From: JBEDUK01 sp040414485
Lineage (GTDB): Bacteria; Actinomycetota; UBA4738
Reading direction: 5' to 3'
Assembly: GCA_040414485.1 (NCBI GenBank)
Contig: JBEDUK010000107.1
Location: forward strand, 1 to 31,528
DNA: 31,528 nt
The translations under genes and the position numbers were made by a program. Under the pieces are notes generated by a model, which was given only the letters and a program-made list of their open reading frames with translations, was not told the origin of the DNA and did no database searches. This document shows, piece by piece, positions 22,706 through 30,209 of this stretch. Every line of letters begins with the position of its first letter. Position 1 is the first letter of the stretch.

Positions 22706-23767
22706 ATGGAACGCGACAAGATGCTGGACGTGACGCTGGCGCAGATCGAGCGCCAGTACGGCAAAGGCGCCGTGATGCGACTGGGCGAGCACCCGATGGG
22801 GGCGGGGATCTCCGTGATCCCGACCGGGTCCATGGCGCTGGACGTCGCGCTCGGCATCGGAGGCATCCCCCGCGGGCGGATCGTCGAGGTCTTCGGCCCG
22901 GAGGGCTCGGGCAAGACCACCGTCTGCCTGCACATCATCGCCGAGTCCCAGCGGGCGGGCGGGATCGCCGTCTTCATCGACGCCGAGCACGCGCTCGATC
23001 CCACGTACGCGCGGACGCTCGGGGTGAACATCGACGAGCTGCTGGTCTCTCAGCCCGACAACGGCGAGCAGGCACTGGAGATCGCGGACATGATGGTCCG
23101 CTCAGGCGCCGTGGACCTCGTGGTCGTGGACTCGGTCGCGGCGCTCGTGCCGCGCGCCGAGATCGAGGGCGAGATGGGGGATTCCCATGTGGGCCTGCAG
23201 GCCAGGCTGATGTCGCAGGCCATGCGGAAGCTCGCCGGATCCCTGTCGCGGTTCGAAACCACGGCCATCTTCATCAACCAGCTGCGCGAGAAGATCGGGG
23301 TGATGTTCGGCTCGCCCGAGACCACGCCGGGGGGCCGCGCGCTCAAGTTCTACTCGTCCGTCCGGCTGGATGTCCGCAAGATCGACAACCTGAAGGACGG
23401 AACGGACGCGGTCGGGTCGCGCGTCCGCGTGAAGGTCGTCAAGAACAAGCTCGCGCCACCGTTCCGGCAGGCCGAGTTCGACATCATCTACGGCCAGGGC
23501 ATCTCGAAGGAGGGCAGCCTGATCGACGTGGGCGTCGCCCTCGAGATCATCAAGAAGAGCGGCGCCTGGTTCACCTACGAGGGCGACCAGCTGGGGCAGG
23601 GCAAGGAGAACGCCCGCACGTTCCTGAAGGAGCACCCGGAGATCGCGCTCGACATCGAACGGAAGGTCCGGGAAGCCGTGGGGCTGACGGCGTTCGGCGA
23701 GGACGCCGAAGAGCCGATCCAGGTCCCGGACACCATCGACGAGCCCGCCGGGTCCCCGGCCAGCTAA
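22706..23767 (+). CDS. recA: Recombinase RecA
   Basis: 353 residues from ATG 22706, the normal length. It forms filaments on single-stranded DNA, drives strand exchange and triggers LexA self-cleavage. The Walker A motif GPEGSGKT is at 64-71. VVVDSVAALVPRAEIEGEMGD and the DNA-binding loop region INQLREKIGVMFGSPE are intact. I prefer the start at 22706 because GGAGG (22693-22697) precedes it by eight bases and MERDKMLDVTLAQIERQYGKG is a normal RecA beginning. An in-frame ATG at 22601 would add 35 low-complexity residues. Expression is under a LexA box. RecX follows after 10 bases. Confidence 0.97.
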   Translation: MERDKMLDVTLAQIERQYGKGAVMRLGEHPMGAGISVIPTGSMALDVALGIGGIPRGRIVEVFGPEGSGKTTVCLHIIAESQRAGGIAVFIDAEHALDPTYARTLGVNIDELLVSQPDNGEQALEIADMMVRSGAVDLVVVDSVAALVPRAEIEGEMGDSHVGLQARLMSQAMRKLAGSLSRFETTAIFINQLREKIGVMFGSPETTPGGRALKFYSSVRLDVRKIDNLKDGTDAVGSRVRVKVVKNKLAPPFRQAEFDIIYGQGISKEGSLIDVGVALEIIKKSGAWFTYEGDQLGQGKENARTFLKEHPEIALDIERKVREAVGLTAFGEDAEEPIQVPDTIDEPAGSPAS

Positions 23768-23777
23768 GGGGAAGGGG

Positions 23778-24395
23778 TTGGGCGGGTCCCGGCGGGCCCG
23801 CACCGCGACGCCGTCGCGGGCGGTGGATGGCGCGGATCCCGGCGGATCCGGGGACGCGCCCGGTCCCCACGCCCGCGACGGGCGCCCTCGGGGAAACGCG
23901 AAGGACCGCGCGCTGCTGCTGCTCGGCGTTCGCTGGCGAAGCCGTGAGGAGCTCCGCCGTCGCCTCTCGACGGCGGGGTTCGAGGCGGAGCAGATCTCGG
24001 CCGCCATCACGGACCTGGAGCGCGCCGGCCTGATCGACGACGCGCGCTTCGCCCGAGAGGTGGTCCGGGAGCAGGCGGGTCGGCGCCTCCTCGGCGACCG
24101 CGCCATCCGCCGTGCCCTCCGCGACAAGGGGGTGGATCCCGGTCACATCGACGCCACGCTGGCCGACGCCGGCGATGAGCAGGCACGGGCATCCGAGCTG
24201 GCGGAGCGGCAGGCGCTCCGGTCGGGACACCTCGCGCCGGACGCCGCATACCGCCGGATCGTCGGCGTGCTGCTCCGTCGTGGTTACGGCCACGCGACGG
24301 CTCGCGAGGCCACGCGCGCCGCGCTCGCGGCGCGATTCGATCCGGACCTCAACACGGACGTGGACGCCGACGCCGCCTGGAACGAGGACGGCTGA
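23778..24395 (+). CDS. recX: Regulatory protein RecX
   Basis: 205 residues. RecX inhibits RecA filament growth and its coprotease activity. Three-helix repeats are visible from residue 40 on, with GVRWRSREELRRRLSTAGF, LERAGLIDDARFAREVV and LRDKGVDPGHIDATL. The first 38 residues are low-complexity and not conserved, so the TTG start at 23778 (after AAGGGG) is uncertain. A GTG at 23823 is possible but lacks a ribosome site. It directly follows recA and should share the SOS promoter. Confidence 0.92.
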   Translation: MGGSRRARTATPSRAVDGADPGGSGDAPGPHARDGRPRGNAKDRALLLLGVRWRSREELRRRLSTAGFEAEQISAAITDLERAGLIDDARFAREVVREQAGRRLLGDRAIRRALRDKGVDPGHIDATLADAGDEQARASELAERQALRSGHLAPDAAYRRIVGVLLRRGYGHATAREATRAALAARFDPDLNTDVDADAAWNEDG

Positions 24396-24724
24396 AGGGC
24401 GATCGCAGGCCACGGCGTCCCGTTCGGCGGAGGCCCGTCGTCCTTGCAGGTTGTTCGCCGCCGCCATACGCTGTCGGCAGCAACGACAGGTTGAACGGCA
24501 TACGACCGAGTGGCGAACGACGGACGACGGACACATAAACGGGCCTTCATCAGGTGATTCGACCTCAACCGACCACCAGATCAGAACCGAGGGGACGGAG
24601 CCCCGACCCGGGCGCTCCCTGACCCCACGTCCTCAACCGCGCACGCCCATCGGTCGCGCCGTCGGCCGCTGCATGCCGCTGGACACGTCCATCGGCACAC
24701 GACGACGCACAATGAGGAGGAACG
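24396..24724 (+). other. Gene-free recX-rny intergenic region
   Basis: 329 bases with no convincing ORF. The first half carries the branched hairpin listed separately. The second half has only small hairpins (AGGT/ACCT near 24555, GGGG/CCCC near 24593). A ribosome site AGGAGG lies four bases before rny. No clear terminator after recX is seen. Confidence 0.5.
24435..24530 (+). ncRNA. Branched hairpin element upstream of rny, candidate structured RNA
   Basis: The outer helix has two parts. CCGTCGTCC (24435-24443) pairs perfectly with GGACGACGG (24522-24530). GTTGTTCGCC (24450-24459) pairs with GGCGAACGAC (24512-24521) through one U-G wobble, leaving a 6-base bulge (TTGCAG). Inside, CTGTCG (24471-24476) pairs with CGACAG (24484-24489), and GTTG (24490-24493) with CGAC (24503-24506) with one U-G wobble. 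Both wobbles are stable only in plus-strand RNA, the direction of recX and rny. No known family is recognised. Confidence 0.5.
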
Positions 24725-26260
24725 ATGGGTGCAACGATCCTGGTGGCGGCGATCGCGCTGCTCGTGGGCGCCGCCATCACGCTGGTCGTTCGCCGGTCGA
24801 TCGTCACCAGCCGGGTCCAGACGGCCGAGGGTCGCGCGGCGAAGCTCGTCGCCGACGCCGAGCTCGAAGCCGAGACAAAGGTCCGCGATTCGCTCGCGGA
24901 GGTCCGCTCGGAGATCGCGGCCATGCGGCGCGACGCCGAGGAGGACATGCGGGCCAGGCGTGAGGAGATCGCTCGAACGGAGGAACGGGTCAGCCGGCGC
25001 GAGGAGGCCGTCGAGGGCCGAGCCGGCGAGCTTCGGAAGCATCAGGACGAACTGGAGAGGGTCGGGGAGAACCTCGCCCGCGTGAAGGCGCAGCTCGAAC
25101 GCGCGGCGGAGGATCAGCGAAGGGAACTCGAGCGCATCGGCCAGATGACCGCGGCCGAGGCGAAGGAGGCACTCGCCAAACAGGTGGTCGACCTCGCCAA
25201 GCGGGACGCGATGGCCACGGTCCGCGAACTGGAGCAGCGGGCTCGCGAGGAAGGCGAGGAACGGGCGCGAAAGATCGTCACGATCGCGATCCAGCGGGTT
25301 GCGTCGGAGCAGACCGCGGAGTCAACCGTCTCGGTGTTCCCGCTGCCGGACGAGAACATGAAGGGCCGGATCATCGGCCGCGAGGGCCGCAACATCAGGA
25401 CCTTCGAAGCCGTGACGGGCGTGAACCTGATCATCGACGACACGCCGGAGGCCGTGGTCCTTTCCTGCTTCGACCCCGTGCGGCGCGAGGTCGGCCGCAT
25501 CACGCTGGAGAAGCTCGTGGCCGACGGCCGGATCCACCCGGCGCGCATCGAGGAGATGCACCAGCGCGCCATCGCCGAGGTCGAGGAGCAGGTCAAACGG
25601 GCCGGCGAGGCCGCCCTCATCGAGGTCGGTATCACCGACGTGCACCCGGAGATGATCCGGCTGCTCGGCCGCCTGCAATACCGCACCTCCTACGGCCAGA
25701 ACGTGCTTCGGCACCTGATCGAATCCGCGCACGTCGCGGCCGCCATCGCCGCGGAGCTCGGCATCGACCCCGCGATCCCGAAGCGCGGCGCGCTCATGCA
25801 CGACATCGGCAAGGCGGTGACCCACGAGGTCGAAGGCTCCCACGCCCTGATCGGGGCCGAGTTCGCCAGGCGGTTGAGGGAGCCGCCCGAGGTGGTCCAC
25901 GCGATCGAATCCCACCACGGGGAGGTCGAGCCGCGCACGATCGAGGCCGTGCTGGCCCAGGTGGCGGATCAGATCTCGGGTGGCCGGCCGGGGGCACGCC
26001 GTGAGTCCCTGGAGACCTACGTCAAGCGTCTGGAGCGCCTGGAGGAGATCTGCACCTCGTATCCCGGCGTCGAGAAGACCTACGCGATGCAGGCCGGCCG
26101 CGAGGTCCGGGTCATTGTCAAGCCGCAGGATCTCGACGACGTGGGCGCGCAGGTGCTGGCGCGGGACATTGCCAAGCAGGTCGAAGAGGAGCTGCAGTAC
26201 CCGGGGCAGATCAAGATCACGGTCGTGCGGGAGACGCGTTCGATCGAATACGCCAAGTAG
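24725..26260 (+). CDS. rny: Ribonuclease Y
   Basis: 511 residues, typical. It is a membrane-anchored endoribonuclease that starts mRNA decay. It has one N-terminal membrane helix (ILVAAIALLVGAAITLVV), a long charged coiled coil to about 200, and a KH domain at about 205-270 (MKGRIIGREGRNIRTFE). The HD domain has its metal pair His359-Asp360 in LMHDIGKA. The C-terminal domain is complete. The ATG at 24725 follows AGGAGG by four bases. With PNPase and RNase J encoded nearby, the three decay enzymes of the Bacillus type are all present in this window. Confidence 0.97.
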   Translation: MGATILVAAIALLVGAAITLVVRRSIVTSRVQTAEGRAAKLVADAELEAETKVRDSLAEVRSEIAAMRRDAEEDMRARREEIARTEERVSRREEAVEGRAGELRKHQDELERVGENLARVKAQLERAAEDQRRELERIGQMTAAEAKEALAKQVVDLAKRDAMATVRELEQRAREEGEERARKIVTIAIQRVASEQTAESTVSVFPLPDENMKGRIIGREGRNIRTFEAVTGVNLIIDDTPEAVVLSCFDPVRREVGRITLEKLVADGRIHPARIEEMHQRAIAEVEEQVKRAGEAALIEVGITDVHPEMIRLLGRLQYRTSYGQNVLRHLIESAHVAAAIAAELGIDPAIPKRGALMHDIGKAVTHEVEGSHALIGAEFARRLREPPEVVHAIESHHGEVEPRTIEAVLAQVADQISGGRPGARRESLETYVKRLERLEEICTSYPGVEKTYAMQAGREVRVIVKPQDLDDVGAQVLARDIAKQVEEELQYPGQIKITVVRETRSIEYAK

Positions 26261-26353
26261 CGCACGCACAAACCCGCTGCAAAAGGCGGCATACCTCCGG
26301 TCCTTGTGGGGAACAAGAAGCAAGACCCCTCGAAGGACGAAGGAGGTGCAGTC

Positions 26354-26902
26354 ATGGCCACCGAACCCGTCTACGAACGCCCGGTGGCACCGGCACCGGC
26401 CACCACAGGGCCGCCGGCAACGGCCCACCGCACACATTGGGCGTCGCTCGCCGGCCGGATCGTGCTCACGCTGCTCGGCGCGGCCGGGCTGATCGTCGGT
26501 GGGCTCCTGAACTGGATATCCACCGGCGGAGGCACGGCAGGCACGAAGCTCGACGTTCGAGCCCTCTGGGACACTTCGGCCGGAACGACGACCGTCTTCG
26601 TTCGGACGGTTGGATTCGTCGCCATCGTGCTCGGCCTGCTCGCGATCGTCGGCCTGGCGTTCCGCTCAGGCTGGTTGACCAGGGTCGCGGGGGCGCTCGG
26701 GATCGTGGAGTTCGTGCTGTTCGCGATCACCGTGAGCAGGGCATCCGGCCTGTCGTTCCCGGGCTCCGTCGACGTCGGCGCGTGGCTGGTCCTCGCCGGT
26801 GGTGTGGTCGCGCTCGTCGGTGGGTTCCTCGGGACCCGGACCGTGACCGCGACGACCGTTCCCGCCGCGCCGGCATCGAGCACCGTCGTCACGCAGGAAT
26901 AG
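26354..26902 (+). CDS. Small four-helix membrane protein, unknown function
   Basis: 182 residues I cannot assign to a family. A Pro/Ala-rich N-terminus of about 28 residues is followed by four likely membrane helices at about 32-54, 83-103, 108-127 and 140-160. A short Thr/Ala-rich tail ends the protein. A loop after helix 1 (NWISTGGGTAGTKLDVRALWDTS) probably faces outside. I chose the ATG at 26354 because AGGAGG is seven bases before it. An upstream frame adds an unlikely Lys/Asp-rich peptide. It lies alone between rny and miaB. Confidence 0.7.
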   Translation: MATEPVYERPVAPAPATTGPPATAHRTHWASLAGRIVLTLLGAAGLIVGGLLNWISTGGGTAGTKLDVRALWDTSAGTTTVFVRTVGFVAIVLGLLAIVGLAFRSGWLTRVAGALGIVEFVLFAITVSRASGLSFPGSVDVGAWLVLAGGVVALVGGFLGTRTVTATTVPAAPASSTVVTQE

Positions 26903-26941
26903 CCCCGGTCCGGCCTCGCCGGAGCCGGCGGGGCGCGCTGG

Positions 26942-26947
26942 TACGCT
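26942..26947 (+). promoter_or_regulatory. -10 box of the miaB operon
   Basis: TACGCT ends six bases before the miaB ATG, so transcription should begin at or next to the start codon. This predicts a leaderless mRNA. No ribosome site is present. Confidence 0.55.
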
Positions 26948-26953
26948 CGCCCG

Positions 26954-28321
26954 ATGGCGCGGTTCATGATCCGCACCTTCGGGTGTCAGATGAACGAGCA
27001 CGACTCCGAACGGATCGCCGGCCTGCTCACGGCGGAGGGCTACCTCCCGATCGAGCGGGCCGGCGAGGCCGACGTCGTCGTGTTCAACACGTGCGCCATC
27101 CGAGAGAAGGCCGACCGCCGCCTGTACGGCGCGCTCGGGCATCTGCGGCCGCTGAAGGAGTCGAACCCGCGCATGCGCGTGGTCGTGGCCGGCTGCCTCG
27201 CCCAGAAGGACCAGGGCGAGATCCAGGCGCGCGCGCCGTGGGTCGACGTGGTGGTCGGCACGCACGCCCTCCCCGGCCTGCTCGATCTGATCAGACGCGC
27301 TGAGCGCGAGGGTCCGCAGATGGACGTACGCGAGCACACCGAGACGTTCGCCAGTGCCCTTCCTGCCCGCAGGGACTCCCCGTGGCACGCGTGGGTCTCG
27401 GTGAGCGTCGGATGCGACAACCGGTGCACGTTCTGCATCGTTCCGCTCGTCCGCGGGCCGCAGCGGTCGCGAACGTTCGGCGATGTGCTCGCCGAGGTGC
27501 AGCAACTCGCCCGGAACGGGGTGGTCGAGGTTTCCCTGCTCGGGCAGAACGTCAACACGTACGGGCGCGACCTGTCGCTGCCCGGGGAGCGGCCGGCGGC
27601 GAAGTTCGGAGCGCTCCTGCGGGAGGTCGGATCGGTCGAGGGGATCCGCCGGGTTCGGTTCACCAGCCCGCACCCGCACGACTTCACCGAGGATGTCGTC
27701 GAGGCCATCGCCGAGACCGACGCGGTCTGCGAGCACATCCACTTCCCGCTGCAATCGGGCTCGGATCGCGTGCTGGCAGGGATGCGACGCTCGTACCGGA
27801 GCGAGCGCTACCTCGGCTGGCTGGACCGGATCCGGGAACGCGTTCCGGACATCGCGGTGACCACCGACATCATCGTGGGCTTCCCGGGCGAGACAGAGGA
27901 GGACTTCGCCGCGACCCTGGACGTGACCGAGCGCGCCCGGTTCGACGCCGCGTTCACCTTCCAATACTCGCCGCGGCCGGGCACCGTCGCGGCGTCCATG
28001 GAGGGGCAGGTGCCGAAGGAGGTCGTGCAGGAGCGGTTCGACCGCCTGGTGGCACTGCAGGAACGGATCTCGCTGGAACGGAACGCCGAAGCCGTCGGCA
28101 GCACCGTCGAGGTCCTGGTCGAGGGCGAGGGTCGCAAGGGCCGCGCCTCCGGCCGGACCCGCTCGAACAAGCTCGTGCACTTCGACGCCGCACCTGCGGC
28201 CGGGACTTTCGCCGACGTGACGATCACGAGCGCGCATCCACATCACCTCGACGGCGTGCTCGAGCCCGGCGCGCCGTCGGCGCGCGACGCCATGGCTGCG
28301 GCCGGCGTCGGAGACGGATGA
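26954..28321 (+). CDS. miaB: tRNA-2-methylthio-N6-dimethylallyladenosine synthase
   Basis: 455 residues. It is a radical-SAM methylthiotransferase that modifies i6A37 in tRNA. The N-terminal cluster uses Cys11, Cys47 and Cys81. The radical-SAM cluster uses Cys154, Cys158 and Cys161 in CDNRCTFC. A TRAM domain closes the protein (GSTVEVLVEGEGRKG, GRTRSNKLVHF). No Shine-Dalgarno precedes the ATG, consistent with the close -10 box. It overlaps miaA by four bases (ATGA), and the two act in sequence on the same nucleotide. Confidence 0.97.
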   Translation: MARFMIRTFGCQMNEHDSERIAGLLTAEGYLPIERAGEADVVVFNTCAIREKADRRLYGALGHLRPLKESNPRMRVVVAGCLAQKDQGEIQARAPWVDVVVGTHALPGLLDLIRRAEREGPQMDVREHTETFASALPARRDSPWHAWVSVSVGCDNRCTFCIVPLVRGPQRSRTFGDVLAEVQQLARNGVVEVSLLGQNVNTYGRDLSLPGERPAAKFGALLREVGSVEGIRRVRFTSPHPHDFTEDVVEAIAETDAVCEHIHFPLQSGSDRVLAGMRRSYRSERYLGWLDRIRERVPDIAVTTDIIVGFPGETEEDFAATLDVTERARFDAAFTFQYSPRPGTVAASMEGQVPKEVVQERFDRLVALQERISLERNAEAVGSTVEVLVEGEGRKGRASGRTRSNKLVHFDAAPAAGTFADVTITSAHPHHLDGVLEPGAPSARDAMAAAGVGDG

Positions 28322-29250
28322 CGGGGCTGCGTCCGCTCGCGCTCGTCGGCCCCACCGCGTCTGGCAAGACCGAAGCATCGATCCCGCTGGCCATCGCGCT
28401 GGGCGCGGAGATCGTCTCGTTCGATCCGTCGCTCGCGTATCGCGGGATGAACGTGTGGACCGGCAAGCCCACTCCGGCGCAGCGGGCCGCCGTTCGGCAT
28501 CACCTGGTCGACGTCACTGAGCCCGGCGCGCCGGTGGGCGTGAAGGCGTTCCAGCGCCTCGCCGCCGACGCCCTTGAGGACATCGCGGCCCGCGGCGTCC
28601 ATGCCCTGCTCGTCGGCGCCAGCGGCCTGTACTTCCGCGCCCTGGTCGACGGGTTGGAGTTCCCGGCGACCGATCCTGACACCCGCCGCCTCCTGGAGGC
28701 GGAGGCGCTGGCGGTGGGCGCGGAACCACTTCACCGGCGGCTGGCGGCGCTCGATCCCCGGGCCGCCGAACGGATCGAGCCTGCGAACGCGCGTCGAACG
28801 GTGCGCGCACTGGAGGTCGCGGCCGTGACGGGCCGCCCGTTCAGCGGGTTCGCGTCGGACTGGGACGTCTATCGACCCGACGCTGCCCGCGTGGCGGGTG
28901 TGGACCTGGATCGTGAGGCGCTTCGACGCAGGATCGAGGCGCGGGCGCGCGACCGGTTCGACGAGCTGCTCGAGGAGACCGCGCGACTGCGGGACGCCGG
29001 ACACGCGACGTTCCTGCGATCGGGCCACCTGATCGGCTATGCCGAGGCTGCCGATGTCCTTGACGGGACGCTCGGCCGGGACGAGGCGATCGGCCGGATC
29101 GCGCGACGCGATCGGGATCTGGCACGGCGGCAGATCGCATGGTTCCGCCGCGACCCGCGGGTCCGGTGGTTCGCCGCCGGCGACGGTGGCGCGCTGGAGG
29201 TCCTGGACCAGGTCCTGCGGTATCTTCGCGAGGACGAAGGGAACGGCTGA
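28318..29250 (+). CDS. miaA: tRNA dimethylallyltransferase, with divergent substrate motif
   Basis: 310 residues. It adds dimethylallyl to A37 of tRNA, making the substrate of MiaB. The P-loop GPTASGKT is at 11-18, and GASGLYFRALVDG and RRQIAWFRRDPRVRWF match the family. The usual D-S/A-x-Q-V/L-Y motif after strand 2 reads SFDPSLAYRGM: Asp36 and Tyr41 are kept but the conserved Gln is Leu39. The coupling to MiaB argues that it is still the working enzyme of this operon. It shares one base with dapF (TGATG). Confidence 0.92.
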   Translation: MTGLRPLALVGPTASGKTEASIPLAIALGAEIVSFDPSLAYRGMNVWTGKPTPAQRAAVRHHLVDVTEPGAPVGVKAFQRLAADALEDIAARGVHALLVGASGLYFRALVDGLEFPATDPDTRRLLEAEALAVGAEPLHRRLAALDPRAAERIEPANARRTVRALEVAAVTGRPFSGFASDWDVYRPDAARVAGVDLDREALRRRIEARARDRFDELLEETARLRDAGHATFLRSGHLIGYAEAADVLDGTLGRDEAIGRIARRDRDLARRQIAWFRRDPRVRWFAAGDGGALEVLDQVLRYLREDEGNG

Positions 29251-30209
29251 TGCGCTTTTCGAAGTACCACGGAACGAAGAACGACTTCATCCTGATCGGC
29301 GACCCGGAGTGCCGTGAGGCCGTGACCCCGGGCCTGGTCGTCGCCGCGTGCGACCGTCGCTCGGGCGCGGGCGCCGACGGTCTGATCCGCATCGCGACGG
29401 GAGCCGCCGCGGCCGCCGCCGGCATCGCCGGGCCCGACGCGTCACAGGCTGACTTCTTCATGGACCACTACAACGCCGACGGCCGGACGGCGGAGATGTG
29501 CGGAAACGGGATCCGCTGCCTGGCGAAGTTCGCGTTCGATCGAGGTCTTACCGCCTCGCGCGAACTTGACGTGATGACCCGAGCCGGAATGAAGCACCTG
29601 TCACTCCACGTGGGACCGGACCGGATGGTCGACGCGGTCACGGTCGACATGGGCCGCCCCGAGCTGGACGTCTCGCGCATCCCCATGCGCGGCCAGACGG
29701 GAGCCACGTTCGTCGGCCGGCCGTTCGATGCCGCCGGCCGAACGTGGACGGCGACCGCCGTGTCGATGGGGAATCCGCACCTCGTGCTGTTCCTCGATCC
29801 GGCGGACGACATCGACGCCTTCGACGTGGACGCCGTCGGGCCTCAGGTCGAATCGCGCAGCGAGTTCCCCAATCACACGAACGTCGAATTCGTAAAGGTG
29901 GTTGACGATTCGATCCACATGCGTGTCTGGGAGCGCGGAGTCGGGCAGACGGCTGCGTGCGGAACCGGCGCGTGCGCGTCCCTCGTCGCGTGCTCCCTGA
30001 ACGGCCTGACCGGCCGCGCGAGTGAGGTGGTCCTGCCCGGCGGCCGGCTCCACATCGATTGGCGGACGGAGGACGACCGGGTTCGGATGACCGGTCCGGC
30101 CGAGTGGGTGTTCGAAGGGGAGTTCTCCGTGCCGTGGCTGGCCTCGGTGGGCGATCGCGGCGACGTGAGCCGGGCCGTTGCCGCGCCCGTGGGGGCGCCG
30201 GCCCGATGA
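29250..30209 (+). CDS. dapF: Diaminopimelate epimerase
   Basis: 319 residues. It converts LL- to meso-diaminopimelate for peptidoglycan and lysine. The two catalytic cysteines are Cys84 in MCGNGIRC and Cys237 in AACGTGAC. The N-terminal KYHGTKNDFILI is typical. There is an alanine-rich insertion (about 51-60). The C-terminal 25 or so residues past GEFSVPWL are not conserved-looking. It is coupled to miaA in front and dapL behind (ATGA). Confidence 0.97.
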   Translation: MRFSKYHGTKNDFILIGDPECREAVTPGLVVAACDRRSGAGADGLIRIATGAAAAAAGIAGPDASQADFFMDHYNADGRTAEMCGNGIRCLAKFAFDRGLTASRELDVMTRAGMKHLSLHVGPDRMVDAVTVDMGRPELDVSRIPMRGQTGATFVGRPFDAAGRTWTATAVSMGNPHLVLFLDPADDIDAFDVDAVGPQVESRSEFPNHTNVEFVKVVDDSIHMRVWERGVGQTAACGTGACASLVACSLNGLTGRASEVVLPGGRLHIDWRTEDDRVRMTGPAEWVFEGEFSVPWLASVGDRGDVSRAVAAPVGAPAR

